Below are positions 31,841 through 39,556 of a DNA stretch of 64,000 nt, one piece after another (the stretch's first letter is position 1; every line of letters starts with the position of its first letter). The notes under the pieces were generated by a model. The model saw only the letters and a list, made by a program, of their open reading frames with translations. It was not told the origin of the DNA and searched no databases. This DNA is from Peptoclostridium sp965368085 (GTDB taxonomy: Bacteria > Bacillota > Clostridia > Peptostreptococcales > Peptostreptococcaceae). Made by a program: the position numbers and the translations under genes. Where the stretch lies: assembly GCA_965368085.1 (NCBI GenBank), contig CBDULP010000010.1, positions 1 to 64,000 of the forward strand, given 5' to 3'.

Positions 31841-32491
31841 TTGGATTTGGAGTATAGGACTGTCCATGAATTTGGCAGTGACGAGGTGATGATAGAAAAG
31901 TCTAGGTTCATAGGGTATTCAAAACCTGTGGAAAGCGAAGCGGATGCGCTTGAATTCATAGAAGAGATAAAGCAAAAGCACAAGGACGCCACTCACAATG
32001 TATGGGCATACACTGTAGGAATGAGCATGAACATACAAAGGTACAGTGATGATGGAGAGCCAAAGGGAACAGCAGGCATACCTGTGCTTGAAGTTATAAA
32101 AAAAGAGAATCTCAGGAATGTCGCGGTTGTAGTTACAAGGTACTTTGGAGGCACCAAGCTGGGTGCGGGAGGGCTTGTAAGGGCATACACAAGGGGAGCT
32201 AAAATAGGGCTTGAGGCGGCTAAAATTGCGGCGAAGCATCTGTATACAAAGCTGTTTATAGAAATAGAATATACAATGCTGGGAAAGATGCAAAATGAAT
32301 TCGCAAACAGAGGATACATAATAAAAGACACAGAGTATGGAGAAAATGTAAAACTCACAGTATATTCGCCGCTCGAGATAAAAGAGGAGATAGAGGACTT
32401 TGTAAATGAGATTACAAGTGCAAATGCCGATATCAGCCAGGGAGAAGACTTTTATCTTTCTGTTATAGATGGAGATGTTATACTGGACTAA
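31841..32491 (+). CDS. YigZ/IMPACT family protein
   Basis: A 216-residue protein of the UPF0029 family. KSRFIGYSKPVESEADALEFIE, THNVWAYTVG and YSDDGEPKGTAGIPVLEVI are the typical N-terminal domain motifs, followed by VVVTRYFGGTKLGAGGLVRAY. The second half is the smaller C-terminal ferredoxin-like domain (residues 140-210). It is related to yeast IMPACT, a translation regulator, but the bacterial role is unclear. The start is TTG 31841; the ribosome site is weak (GTGGAAA). Confidence 0.88.
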   Translation: MDLEYRTVHEFGSDEVMIEKSRFIGYSKPVESEADALEFIEEIKQKHKDATHNVWAYTVGMSMNIQRYSDDGEPKGTAGIPVLEVIKKENLRNVAVVVTRYFGGTKLGAGGLVRAYTRGAKIGLEAAKIAAKHLYTKLFIEIEYTMLGKMQNEFANRGYIIKDTEYGENVKLTVYSPLEIKEEIEDFVNEITSANADISQGEDFYLSVIDGDVILD

Positions 32492-32541
32492 ACAGGGGTA
32501 TAAATTAGACATACTTCAAATTCAGCAGGGGGGCGATATGT

Positions 32542-32937
32542 GTGGATGCTGTAGAAAAGGCAAAACAGCAGATGCTGTCAATGAAAAAATGGGCTGTAAT
32601 AGGAGTAACTCAGGACAAGAGCCGATATGGATATAAGATATACAGGATTTTAAATGAAAAGGGATATGTGGCATACGGCATAAATCCCAAGTATGATGAA
32701 GTGGATGGAGATAAGGTGTATTCTTCTGTAAGGGATCTGCCTGAAAATGTAGACTGCGTAAATTTTTTGGTAAATCCGGCCGTAACGCTTAATCTGCTTG
32801 ACGATGTTGCAGGCCTTGGAATACGCTATGTATGGTTTCAGCCCGGATCTTTTGACGATAAAGTGCTGGATAAGGCCAAAAGCCTTGGACTTGAAATGGT
32901 TTATTACGACTGCGTCTACGCGGAGCTTATGAAATAA
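32542..32937 (+). CDS. CoA-binding domain protein (YccU-like)
   Basis: A single Rossmann domain of 131 residues of the CoA_binding_2 type. MKKWAVIGVTQDKSRYGYKIYRIL contains the nucleotide loop, followed by GYVAYGINPKYDEVDG and VWFQPGSFDDKVLDKAKSLGL. It resembles the N-terminal part of succinyl-CoA synthetase alpha chains but has no catalytic domain. The start is GTG 32542 behind GGGGGG. A terminator follows. Biological role unknown. Confidence 0.88.
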   Translation: MDAVEKAKQQMLSMKKWAVIGVTQDKSRYGYKIYRILNEKGYVAYGINPKYDEVDGDKVYSSVRDLPENVDCVNFLVNPAVTLNLLDDVAGLGIRYVWFQPGSFDDKVLDKAKSLGLEMVYYDCVYAELMK

Positions 32938-32962
32938 AACTACATTTTTTGTTATACAGTAG

Positions 32963-32990
32963 GGCGGATGAAAATTCATCCGTCTATTTT
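32963..32990 (+). terminator. Terminator after the CoA-binding gene
   Basis: GGCGGATG (32963-32970), AAAATT loop, CATCCGTC (32977-32984) with one G-U pair, followed by TATTTTAT. Confidence 0.75.
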
Positions 32991-33084
32991 ATAGCGTATT
33001 TTATGGTATGACGAATATTTTTATTCAAAAATTACCGAAAAAGTATTATCATATATATTGTAAAGCTGAAAGGAGAGGATCACA

Positions 33085-33834
33085 TTGATTTCCATAGACG
33101 AAAATATAAAAAAAACAGTACATTGGCTCAGGGAAAAAGTTGATGAGTCGGGTACAAGCGGACTTGTAGTAGGAATATCGGGGGGGATAGATTCGGCGGT
33201 AGTTGCATTTCTTATAAAAGAGGCATTTCCCGAAAATTCTTTGGGACTGATAATGCCTGTTAAAAGCAGCGAAAGAGATAGGGAAGATGCAATTGAAGTG
33301 GCTAAAAAATGCGGCATAAAATATATGGAAGTGGACCTTACAGACGAACAGGCAAGTGTAATGGACAAGGTGTTTGACAGTATGAAGCAGTGTGGTATAT
33401 ATAATGAAGCCAACAAAAGGATATCAGACGCCAATTTGAGAGCGAGAATAAGGATGAGCACTCTTTATACTGCGGCAAACAATCTTAACTACCTTGTGGT
33501 TGGAACTGACAACGCTGCAGAGGTCTATACGGGATACTATACAAAATATGGAGACGGCGGAGTGGACCTTTTGCCTATAAGCAACATTTTAAAAAGGGAA
33601 GTATATGAATGGGCAAGGCATATGGGAGTTCCAGACAGCGTTATAGAAAGACCGCCTTCAGCAGGGCTGTGGGAAGGACAAACTGACGAAAGTGAAATGG
33701 GAACAACATACGACATGATAGACGACTTTATAGAAGGAAAGCCTGTTCCAGATGAGGACGCCAATATAATAAAAAGGCTCCATGCAAGATCAGAGCACAA
33801 GAGGAACATGCCTCCAAAGGCACCAAAATTCTAG
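33085..33834 (+). CDS. nadE: Ammonia-dependent NAD+ synthetase
   Basis: It amidates nicotinic acid adenine dinucleotide with free ammonia. Only the synthetase domain is present: PP-loop GISGGIDSAVVAFL near residues 32-45, GTDNAAEVYTGYYTKYGDGGVDLLPI and RPPSAGLWEGQTDE near 190-205. At 249 residues there is no glutaminase half, unlike the gene at 15858. The start is TTG 33085 after GGAGAGG. Having both enzymes may let the cell make NAD under low or high ammonia, an inference. YebC follows after about 90 bases. Confidence 0.93.
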   Translation: MISIDENIKKTVHWLREKVDESGTSGLVVGISGGIDSAVVAFLIKEAFPENSLGLIMPVKSSERDREDAIEVAKKCGIKYMEVDLTDEQASVMDKVFDSMKQCGIYNEANKRISDANLRARIRMSTLYTAANNLNYLVVGTDNAAEVYTGYYTKYGDGGVDLLPISNILKREVYEWARHMGVPDSVIERPPSAGLWEGQTDESEMGTTYDMIDDFIEGKPVPDEDANIIKRLHARSEHKRNMPPKAPKF

Positions 33835-33923
33835 GAAATGTTTACTTGACATGTGTTTCGTGTTAAAATTACAGTGCTAAAAAATGCTATTTACATAGCT
33901 TTAAATATTCGAGGAGTGAGACA

Positions 33924-34637
33924 ATGGGACGTATAGGAACTATACTAGCTAGAAAAGGAAAGCAGGATGCCAAAAAGGCGAAGATATTCACAAAATACGC
34001 AAGGGTTATAGCGGTTGCAGCTAGAGAAGGCGGATCTGATCCTGAATACAATGCAGCTCTTAAGACTGCTATAGACAAGGCAAAGGCTATGAACATGCCA
34101 AATGACAACATAGACAGGGCTGTTAAAAAAGGTGCCGGAGCGGGAGAAGGAGACAACTTCGAAAACGTTGTATATGAAGGCTATGGACCTGGCGGAGTTG
34201 CAGTAATAATAGAGGCTCTTACAGACAACAAAAACAGAACTGCTGGAAATGTAAGGTATTATCTTGATAAAAATGGCGGAAACCTTGGAACAAGCGGATG
34301 CGTTGGATTCATGTTCGACAGGAAGGGCCAGATAATGATAGCCAATGAAGGCGGAATAACTGAAGACGAGGTTATGGAGGCGGCTTTAGAAGCAGGAGCT
34401 GAGGACATAATAGCAGACGAGGAAGGCTTCGAGATAATAACGGCGCCTGAAGACTTTAATACTGTAAAGGACGCTCTTTCGGAAGCAGGATATGAAATGC
34501 TTGACGCGGATGTGAAGATGATACCTCAGACAACTGTAAAGCTTGAAGGCGACAGCGTTCAAAAGATGGAAAAGATGATAGATATGCTTGAAGACGATGA
34601 TGACGTTCAGCAGATACACCATAACTGGGAAGAATAA
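33924..34637 (+). CDS. YebC/PmpR/TACO1-family protein
   Basis: A 237-residue three-domain protein. The first part, GRIGTILARKGKQDAKKAKIFTKYARVI, is a variant of the usual N-terminal motif. MPNDNIDRAVKKGAGAGEGDNFENVVYEGYGPGG and DNKNRTAGNVRYYLDKNGGNLGTSGCVGFMFDRKG are strongly conserved. Family members have been described as transcription regulators and, for the TACO1 branch and some bacterial YebC, as translation factors that help ribosomes through proline-rich stretches. ATG 33924 has GAGGAGTGA upstream. It is a single-gene unit with a very strong terminator. Confidence 0.94.
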   Translation: MGRIGTILARKGKQDAKKAKIFTKYARVIAVAAREGGSDPEYNAALKTAIDKAKAMNMPNDNIDRAVKKGAGAGEGDNFENVVYEGYGPGGVAVIIEALTDNKNRTAGNVRYYLDKNGGNLGTSGCVGFMFDRKGQIMIANEGGITEDEVMEAALEAGAEDIIADEEGFEIITAPEDFNTVKDALSEAGYEMLDADVKMIPQTTVKLEGDSVQKMEKMIDMLEDDDDVQQIHHNWEE

Positions 34638-34661
34638 AATTAATATATAAATCAAAAGAGC

Positions 34662-34717
34662 AAAACAAAAAAATCAAGTCCTACCTATCCAAAGGTAGGA
34701 CTTGATTTTTTTGTTTT
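34662..34717 (+). terminator. Long perfect hairpin terminator after yebC
   Basis: Two 25-base arms (34662-34686, 34693-34717) with the stem core ATCAAGTCCTACCT/AGGTAGGACTTGAT and A/T runs outside, so it can stop transcription from both sides. Confidence 0.92.
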
Positions 34718-35381
34718 CAGTATAAATGAATATTTTAATTTGAAAGCTGAATGATTTGATTATTGGAGATCGGCTTGAAGTTCTATGCATTTGTGTTAAA
34801 ATATATGACCATTTGAACAAGTGTTTCTATGATTAGATACAGCGTTATATAAACGTTGAATTAGGTTTAAAATTGCTAATGGGATTTTGACTGTTTACAT
34901 GCTTGAAAATGTTGTAATCACTAGGATAAAGTGAAAAGTGGATGTGCATGATATTGTGGTGTGTCAATGAGAAATATGTTTATGTGTATAAGTGGGACTT
35001 ATTTTATAAAGATTGGATATTGTCTATGGAATAGTGGAATATAATGTTAATCTTTTGACTGCGATATTAATGTGAGAGGATTGTTAATAAAATAATTTTA
35101 TAATAGGAGTGTAGAAATGGCATTAAAAAAAATACATAATTGTGATAGACTGTATATCAATTCAATTTTCAGAATATACAGTTATTCACATATGCCGCAT
35201 TATCACTTGTACTTGGGCTGTGGGAATATCATATAGTGCATTAATATCCGTATGAATATGGAATGTTTTTTGTTGCGACACAGCTTTGCTTGTGAAATTT
35301 TGTCATGCAGTTGGGTAAATATTACATATGAAATGAACTGATGGCCGTGTATGTTTGATATTGACATTTAAGGAGGAAATT
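34718..35381. other. Long AT-rich gene-free region before the FNT channel
   Basis: About 660 bases without a convincing gene. A 39-codon frame at 35117-35236 (MALKKIHNCDRLYINS...) has a TAGGAGTG site but unusual codons and no known relative, so I do not call it a gene. TGATAGACTGTA (35143-35154) followed by AATTTTCAGAA (35164-35174) recurs at 36257-36290, flanking the transporter gene. The region may be a decayed gene or a long regulatory leader. Confidence 0.45.
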
Positions 35382-36164
35382 ATGGAAAAAAGAATTTTAA
35401 CGCCAAAGGAGATAGCCCAGGCTACAATACAGGCGGGAATAGGTAAGACGAAACTATCAATAATTCAGATGCTGGTTCTAGGAATATTTGCAGGTATATT
35501 CATAGCTTTTGGAGGACAGGGGTCAATTGTGGCTTCACAGAGTATCGGAGGGATTGACGTCGGGCTGAGCAAGCTTATATTTGCAGCTATCTTTCCTATT
35601 GGACTTATGCTTGTTGTAATATGCGGGGCAGAGCTGTTTACTGGAAACAACCTCATGACCCTTGGCGTATTTAAGGGAGAGTGCGGACTAAAATGCGTGC
35701 TTAAAAACTGGTTTTTTGTATATCTTGGAAATTTCATAGGATCGATTGTCATTGCAGCTATGATAGCGAACTCAGGGCTTATGAGTGGCGCTGCACTGGA
35801 CAAGGCATTGGCCATAGCAAACGGTAAGGTCAGTCTTCCTCTTGGAGCGCTGCTGCTTAGATCGGTTCTTTGTAATATCATAGTCGTGCTTGCTGTATGG
35901 ATGGCTACAGGGGCAAGGGATGTGGCGGGCAAGATATTTGCATGCTGGTTCCCCATTATGCTCTTTGTAGTTTCTGGATATGAACACAGCGTTGCAAACA
36001 TGTATTTTTTAACGCTGGGCAAGTTCCTTGGTGCGCAGGTAGGCTGGGGCCAGATGTGGACTGCAAACATAATACCTGTGACAATAGGTAATATAATCGG
36101 AGGAGCTGTAATTGTCCCTCTGTTTTACTATATAGCCTATGTGAAGCCTGTGAAAGAGTCGTAA
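35382..36164 (+). CDS. Formate/nitrite transporter (FNT) family channel
   Basis: A 260-residue membrane protein with six helices. IFAGIFIAFGGQGSIVAS and GAELFTGNNLMTLGVFKGE are FNT signatures; the Asn-rich ELFTGNN loop and WMATGARDVAGKI line the constriction region. SGYEHSVANMYFL contains the conserved pore histidine. Members conduct formate, nitrite or hydrosulfide; the substrate cannot be decided, though the Leu/Ile/Val-rich pore and anaerobic lifestyle make formate or HS- plausible. AAGGAGG sets the ATG at 35382. No pfl, nirC partner or hydrogenase gene is nearby. Confidence 0.9.
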   Translation: MEKRILTPKEIAQATIQAGIGKTKLSIIQMLVLGIFAGIFIAFGGQGSIVASQSIGGIDVGLSKLIFAAIFPIGLMLVVICGAELFTGNNLMTLGVFKGECGLKCVLKNWFFVYLGNFIGSIVIAAMIANSGLMSGAALDKALAIANGKVSLPLGALLLRSVLCNIIVVLAVWMATGARDVAGKIFACWFPIMLFVVSGYEHSVANMYFLTLGKFLGAQVGWGQMWTANIIPVTIGNIIGGAVIVPLFYYIAYVKPVKES

Positions 36165-36314
36165 ACAGAATATAAAACAAGCAATTGGCGGCGTATTGTA
36201 AAAATGTGCCGATTTTATATGCAAAACTATATGCGGCTGACAAAAATGGATAAATCTGATAGACTGTAGGTGTTGATTGAATTTTCAGAACATACTATTG
36301 TTGGGGGGATAAAT
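36165..36314. repeat. Spacer with a copy of the TGATAGACTGTA repeat
   Basis: TGATAGACTGTA (36257-36268) and AATTTTCAGAA (36280-36290) repeat the arrangement seen at 35143-35174. A weak stem-loop (AATTGGC near 36183 with GCCGATT near 36208) may end the transporter transcript. Confidence 0.4.
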
Positions 36315-37034
36315 ATGACAAAGCTGATTTATCAGTCGGATTCGTATATGAGGAAATTTAAAAGCAATGTTGCAAAGGTTATGGTGGATGAAAATGCTAT
36401 AGTTCTGGAGGAAAGTGCATTTTATCCTGGTGGAGGTGGACAGCCTTGCGACAATGGTATAATAAAGACGGCGGGGTCGGAATACAGCGTGATTAAGATC
36501 AAAAAGTCGGAAGACAAGGTACTTCACTATTTGGAGAGTGTGGAAGGCATAAAAGAGGGCGGCAAGGCAACCGGAATAATAGACTGGGAGAGAAGATACA
36601 GTCTAATGAGAACCCATACCGCAATGCACATATTATGCGGAGTCGTATGGAGAGACTACGGTGCCCAGGTCACGGGAGGAAACATGGAGCCGCTTAGCGC
36701 GAGGATGGACTTTGAATTTGAAAATCTAACAAAAGAACTGATAGTAGAGATAGAGCAAAAGGTTAATAAAGAGATAAAAAATTCAAGAAGAATAAACGTA
36801 AACATACTGGAGAGGGAAGAGGCGTTTAAAATACCTGATCTGATAAGGACAAAAATAAATCTTCTTCCAAAGGGAATAACTCATGTAAGGACTGTTGAGA
36901 TAGAAGGGCTTGACCTTCAGGCTGACGGAGGAACCCATGTGAGAAGCACTGATGAAGTCGGCAGCGTGAAAATTACAGACTACAAGAGCAAGGGCAAAAT
37001 AAACAAGCGAGTATATGTACAGGTGCAAGACTAA
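36315..37034 (+). CDS. Alanyl-tRNA editing protein AlaX-like
   Basis: A free-standing trans-editing hydrolase of 239 residues that clears mischarged Ser- or Gly-tRNA(Ala). The N-terminal beta-barrel has LEESAFYPGGGGQPCDNG. The editing core has the zinc motif HTAMH (in MRTHTAMHILCGVVWR) and the second pair in LQADGGTHVRSTDEVGSV, where cysteine is replaced by threonine-histidine spacing as in some AlaX. No aminoacylation domain is present. GGGGGGAT precedes ATG 36315. It is its own unit with a terminator directly after the stop. Confidence 0.9.
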   Translation: MTKLIYQSDSYMRKFKSNVAKVMVDENAIVLEESAFYPGGGGQPCDNGIIKTAGSEYSVIKIKKSEDKVLHYLESVEGIKEGGKATGIIDWERRYSLMRTHTAMHILCGVVWRDYGAQVTGGNMEPLSARMDFEFENLTKELIVEIEQKVNKEIKNSRRINVNILEREEAFKIPDLIRTKINLLPKGITHVRTVEIEGLDLQADGGTHVRSTDEVGSVKITDYKSKGKINKRVYVQVQD

Positions 37035-37068
37035 GCGATGCAAACCAGGTGAGCATCGCTCCCTTTTA
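37034..37068 (+). terminator. Terminator after the alaX-like gene
   Basis: AGCGATGC (37034-37041) and GCATCGCT (37053-37060) with an 11-base loop, followed by CCCTTTTATT. The stem begins in the stop codon. Confidence 0.75.
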
Positions 37069-37243
37069 TTCAAAGACATAAAACGGCGAAAAATTGTAAA
37101 AATTTAAATTTTTCGCAATATTTCAACTACTGTGCTGTTTTTGTAGTATAATCTATATGGATAAGCAGTGTCGATATGGTTGAAAGCATGCTGTGCTTTG
37201 AACTTTCATGTATGCAAGAGTCATTTTGGAGGGAGAAAATATT

Positions 37244-37531
37244 ATGGAAAGAATAGTGTGTCCTAGATGCAGCTCCGTAAAGGTCAAGCAGATTGATGAT
37301 GACGATTATATTTGCATTATATGCAGCAACACGGGGAGACGGACTGACTTTGCCAGAAAAATGAGCGAAAGAGAATATAAAAAGCTTGAAAAGAGATTTT
37401 CAGATGACAAGAGCCTGTTTCTATCGATAATAGATGACTATAAAAAAGTATCGGATGAATTGACGGGGGACGACTTAAGACTCATAAACAGAAAACTCAT
37501 AATGTTGTACGGACAGATTAATTCAAAATAA
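37244..37531 (+). CDS. Small zinc-ribbon protein of unknown function
   Basis: A 95-residue protein. The first 30 residues form a zinc ribbon with two CxxC pairs (VCPRC and CIIC separated by about 17 residues), and the rest is helical and charged (SEREYKKLEKRFSDDKSLFLSIIDDYKKV). The GGAGGGAG site sets ATG 37244. No family is recognised. It lies alone between alaX and ruvA with a terminator after it. Zinc-ribbon proteins of this size often bind nucleic acid or partner proteins, which is only a general possibility. Confidence 0.7.
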   Translation: MERIVCPRCSSVKVKQIDDDDYICIICSNTGRRTDFARKMSEREYKKLEKRFSDDKSLFLSIIDDYKKVSDELTGDDLRLINRKLIMLYGQINSK

Positions 37532-37603
37532 AACCTGCTGTTTGGAGTTGGGTGTCGGACATAGCTATATTTTTTACATTTTTATGATAAATTCAAAAAA
37601 ATT

Positions 37604-37623
37604 GGACCGCTCGGTCCTTTTTT
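37604..37623 (+). terminator. Terminator before ruvA
   Basis: GGACCG (37604-37609), loop CT, CGGTCC (37612-37617), T-run of six. AAAAAAATT precedes it. A -10-like TATAAT at 37641-37646 just downstream may drive ruvA. Confidence 0.75.
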
Positions 37624-37677
37624 ATTTTTTTGGTATAGTATATAATTATATAGAATATATGTTTGGAGGATGAATTG

Positions 37678-38268
37678 ATGTATAGATACATAAAAGGCAG
37701 CGTCGAGGAGATCATGGACGGTCATATAGTGATTGAAAACAATGGGATTGGATATTGTATGAGTGTTTCAAATAACACAATGCATGCAGTTGAAATAGGA
37801 GAAGGCATAAAGGTATATACAAAACTCATAGTAAGAGAGGATGAGATGTCCCTGTGCGGGTTCGTATCAACACAGGAGATGGAAATGTTCGAGCTATTGA
37901 TAGGGGTTTCGAGCATAGGGCCAAAATCTGCAATGAACATATTGTCATTTCCTGAAGCTGACAATATGCCAGACTATATAATGGGAGGCGACGTAAAGTC
38001 GCTGTCCAAATTCCCAGGAATAGGGAAAAAGACTGCGGAGAGAATAATCCTTGAACTCAGGGACAAGCTTAAAAAGAAAAACATAGGACAAATTGGCATG
38101 CCTACTTTGAAAAAGACGGATTCAAACAGCCAAAACGAAGCCATTCAGGCTCTTATGGCTCTGGGATATTCACAGGCGGAGTCGGCAGAAGCAGTAAGAA
38201 GCACAGCGCATGAGGCTGCTGATGCACAGGAAATAATAAAACTGGCGCTAAAACACCTTATGAGATAA
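37678..38268 (+). CDS. ruvA: Holliday junction branch migration protein RuvA
   Basis: It binds four-way DNA junctions and loads RuvB. Domain I is an OB fold (residues 1-65: YIKGSVEEIMDGHIVIENNGIGY). Domain II has the helix-hairpin-helix motifs (GVSSIGPKSAMNIL and FPGIGKKTAERIILELRDK). Domain III, the flexible RuvB-contact end, is SNSQNEAIQALMALGYSQAESAEAV. At 196 residues it is normal. ATG 37678 follows TTTGGAGGATGA. ruvB follows after 18 bases; ruvC is not nearby, as in most Firmicutes. Confidence 0.96.
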   Translation: MYRYIKGSVEEIMDGHIVIENNGIGYCMSVSNNTMHAVEIGEGIKVYTKLIVREDEMSLCGFVSTQEMEMFELLIGVSSIGPKSAMNILSFPEADNMPDYIMGGDVKSLSKFPGIGKKTAERIILELRDKLKKKNIGQIGMPTLKKTDSNSQNEAIQALMALGYSQAESAEAVRSTAHEAADAQEIIKLALKHLMR

Positions 38269-38286
38269 TAGGAAAGAGGAATGAAC

Positions 38287-39288
38287 ATGTTTGATTTTGA
38301 AAACAGGATTATAACATCCGGACTTAAAATGGAAGATATGGATATTGAAACGGGCCTTAGGCCAAAGGCTCTTAAAGATTATATGGGACAGGAAAAGGTC
38401 AAGGGACAGCTTGACATATTCATACAGGCGGCAAAAGAAAGACAGGAGCAGCTTGACCACGTACTTTTGTACGGACCTCCAGGGCTTGGCAAAACCACTC
38501 TGTCGAGCATAATAGCAAACGAGATGGGTGTTGACATAAAGATAACTTCAGGGCCTGCAATAGAAAGAGCGGGGGATCTTGCCGCAGTGCTTACAAATCT
38601 GAGTGAGAATGACGTACTTTTCATAGATGAGATACACAGAATAAACAGGAACATAGAAGAAATACTCTATCCTGCAATGGAAGACTTTTGCATAGACATA
38701 ATGATAGGCAAAGGTCCTTCTGCAAAATCCATAAGGCTCGACCTTCCCAAATTTACGCTCATAGGTGCCACTACGAGGGCTGGAATGCTTACATCTCCGC
38801 TCAGGGACAGGTTCGGCGTTATATGCAAGCTCGACCTTTACAGCGATGAAGAGCTCGTCCACATAATAAAAAGATCTTCAGGTATACTGGGAGTCGATAT
38901 AGATTCGAATGGAGCTTTGGAGATAGGAAAAAGATCCAGAGGCACTCCTAGAATAGCAAATAGGCTTCTTAAAAGGGTCAGGGATTTCGCGCAGGTCAAA
39001 AAGAAAGATGTAATAGACGTAGATACCGCAAATGCTGCACTTGAATTGTTTGAAATAGACAGGATGGGCCTTGACGAAGTGGACAAGACTATAATAATGT
39101 CAATAATCCACAAGTTTTCGGGAGGGCCGGTCGGACTTGATACAATAGCCGCAGCGGTAAACGAAGACAGAAACACCATAGAAGACGTAATAGAGCCTTA
39201 TCTCATTCAGCAGGGCTTTTTATGCAGGGGTCCAAGGGGGAGAAGTGTCACAAAACTTGCATATGAACACTTTGACATACCAGTTTAA
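38287..39288 (+). CDS. ruvB: Holliday junction DNA helicase RuvB
   Basis: An AAA+ motor driving branch migration. After LRPKALKDYMGQEKVKGQL comes Walker A GPPGLGKTTLS, Walker B DVLFIDEIHRIN, sensor residues in LIGATTRAGMLTSPLRDRFG, and the C-terminal winged helix ending GFLCRGPRGRSVTKLAYEH. ATG 38281 is too close to the GGAAAGAGG site, so ATG 38287 is preferred, giving 333 residues. It shares a transcript with ruvA and probably with the DUF2905 and SpoIID-like genes. Confidence 0.96.
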   Translation: MFDFENRIITSGLKMEDMDIETGLRPKALKDYMGQEKVKGQLDIFIQAAKERQEQLDHVLLYGPPGLGKTTLSSIIANEMGVDIKITSGPAIERAGDLAAVLTNLSENDVLFIDEIHRINRNIEEILYPAMEDFCIDIMIGKGPSAKSIRLDLPKFTLIGATTRAGMLTSPLRDRFGVICKLDLYSDEELVHIIKRSSGILGVDIDSNGALEIGKRSRGTPRIANRLLKRVRDFAQVKKKDVIDVDTANAALELFEIDRMGLDEVDKTIIMSIIHKFSGGPVGLDTIAAAVNEDRNTIEDVIEPYLIQQGFLCRGPRGRSVTKLAYEHFDIPV

Positions 39289-39337
39289 GGGTATATATGA
39301 ATTGAATGTTTGGGCAGGGCTGTCAGGAGGGGTTTGC

Positions 39338-39541
39338 ATGCTGGGCAAAAATCTTGTAATGATGGGAATAGTTCTTATAATACTTGGTATAATAGTTACG
39401 CTAGGGGCAAAAATGGGGATTGGAAAGCTGCCGGGAGACATAATTGTAAAAAGGGGCAATATGACGTTTTATTTCCCTATAGCAACTTCCATTCTTTTGA
39501 GCATTATAATTACGCTTTTGATTAATTTTTTGAGAAGGTGA
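39338..39541 (+). CDS. DUF2905 membrane protein
   Basis: A 67-residue protein with two membrane helices (residues 6-24 and 45-64) separated by KMGIGKLPGDIIVKRGNMTFYFP, which matches the conserved LGrLPGDi.ierg...fYfPl centre of DUF2905. AGGAGGGG sets ATG 39338. In clostridia it commonly follows ruvB and precedes the SpoIID-like or queA gene, as here. Function unknown. Confidence 0.85.
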   Translation: MLGKNLVMMGIVLIILGIIVTLGAKMGIGKLPGDIIVKRGNMTFYFPIATSILLSIIITLLINFLRR

Positions 39542-39556
39542 TAAGAGGTGGACTTC

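Noticed and set aside
35117..35236. A 39-codon gene in the spacer before the FNT channel
   Set aside because: It has a fair ribosome site, but the codons and sequence look random and it overlaps a repeat; kept only as part of the spacer description.
35465..36070. A 201-codon minus-strand frame across the FNT channel gene
   Set aside because: Antisense to a well supported membrane channel gene; composition is that of a shadow frame.
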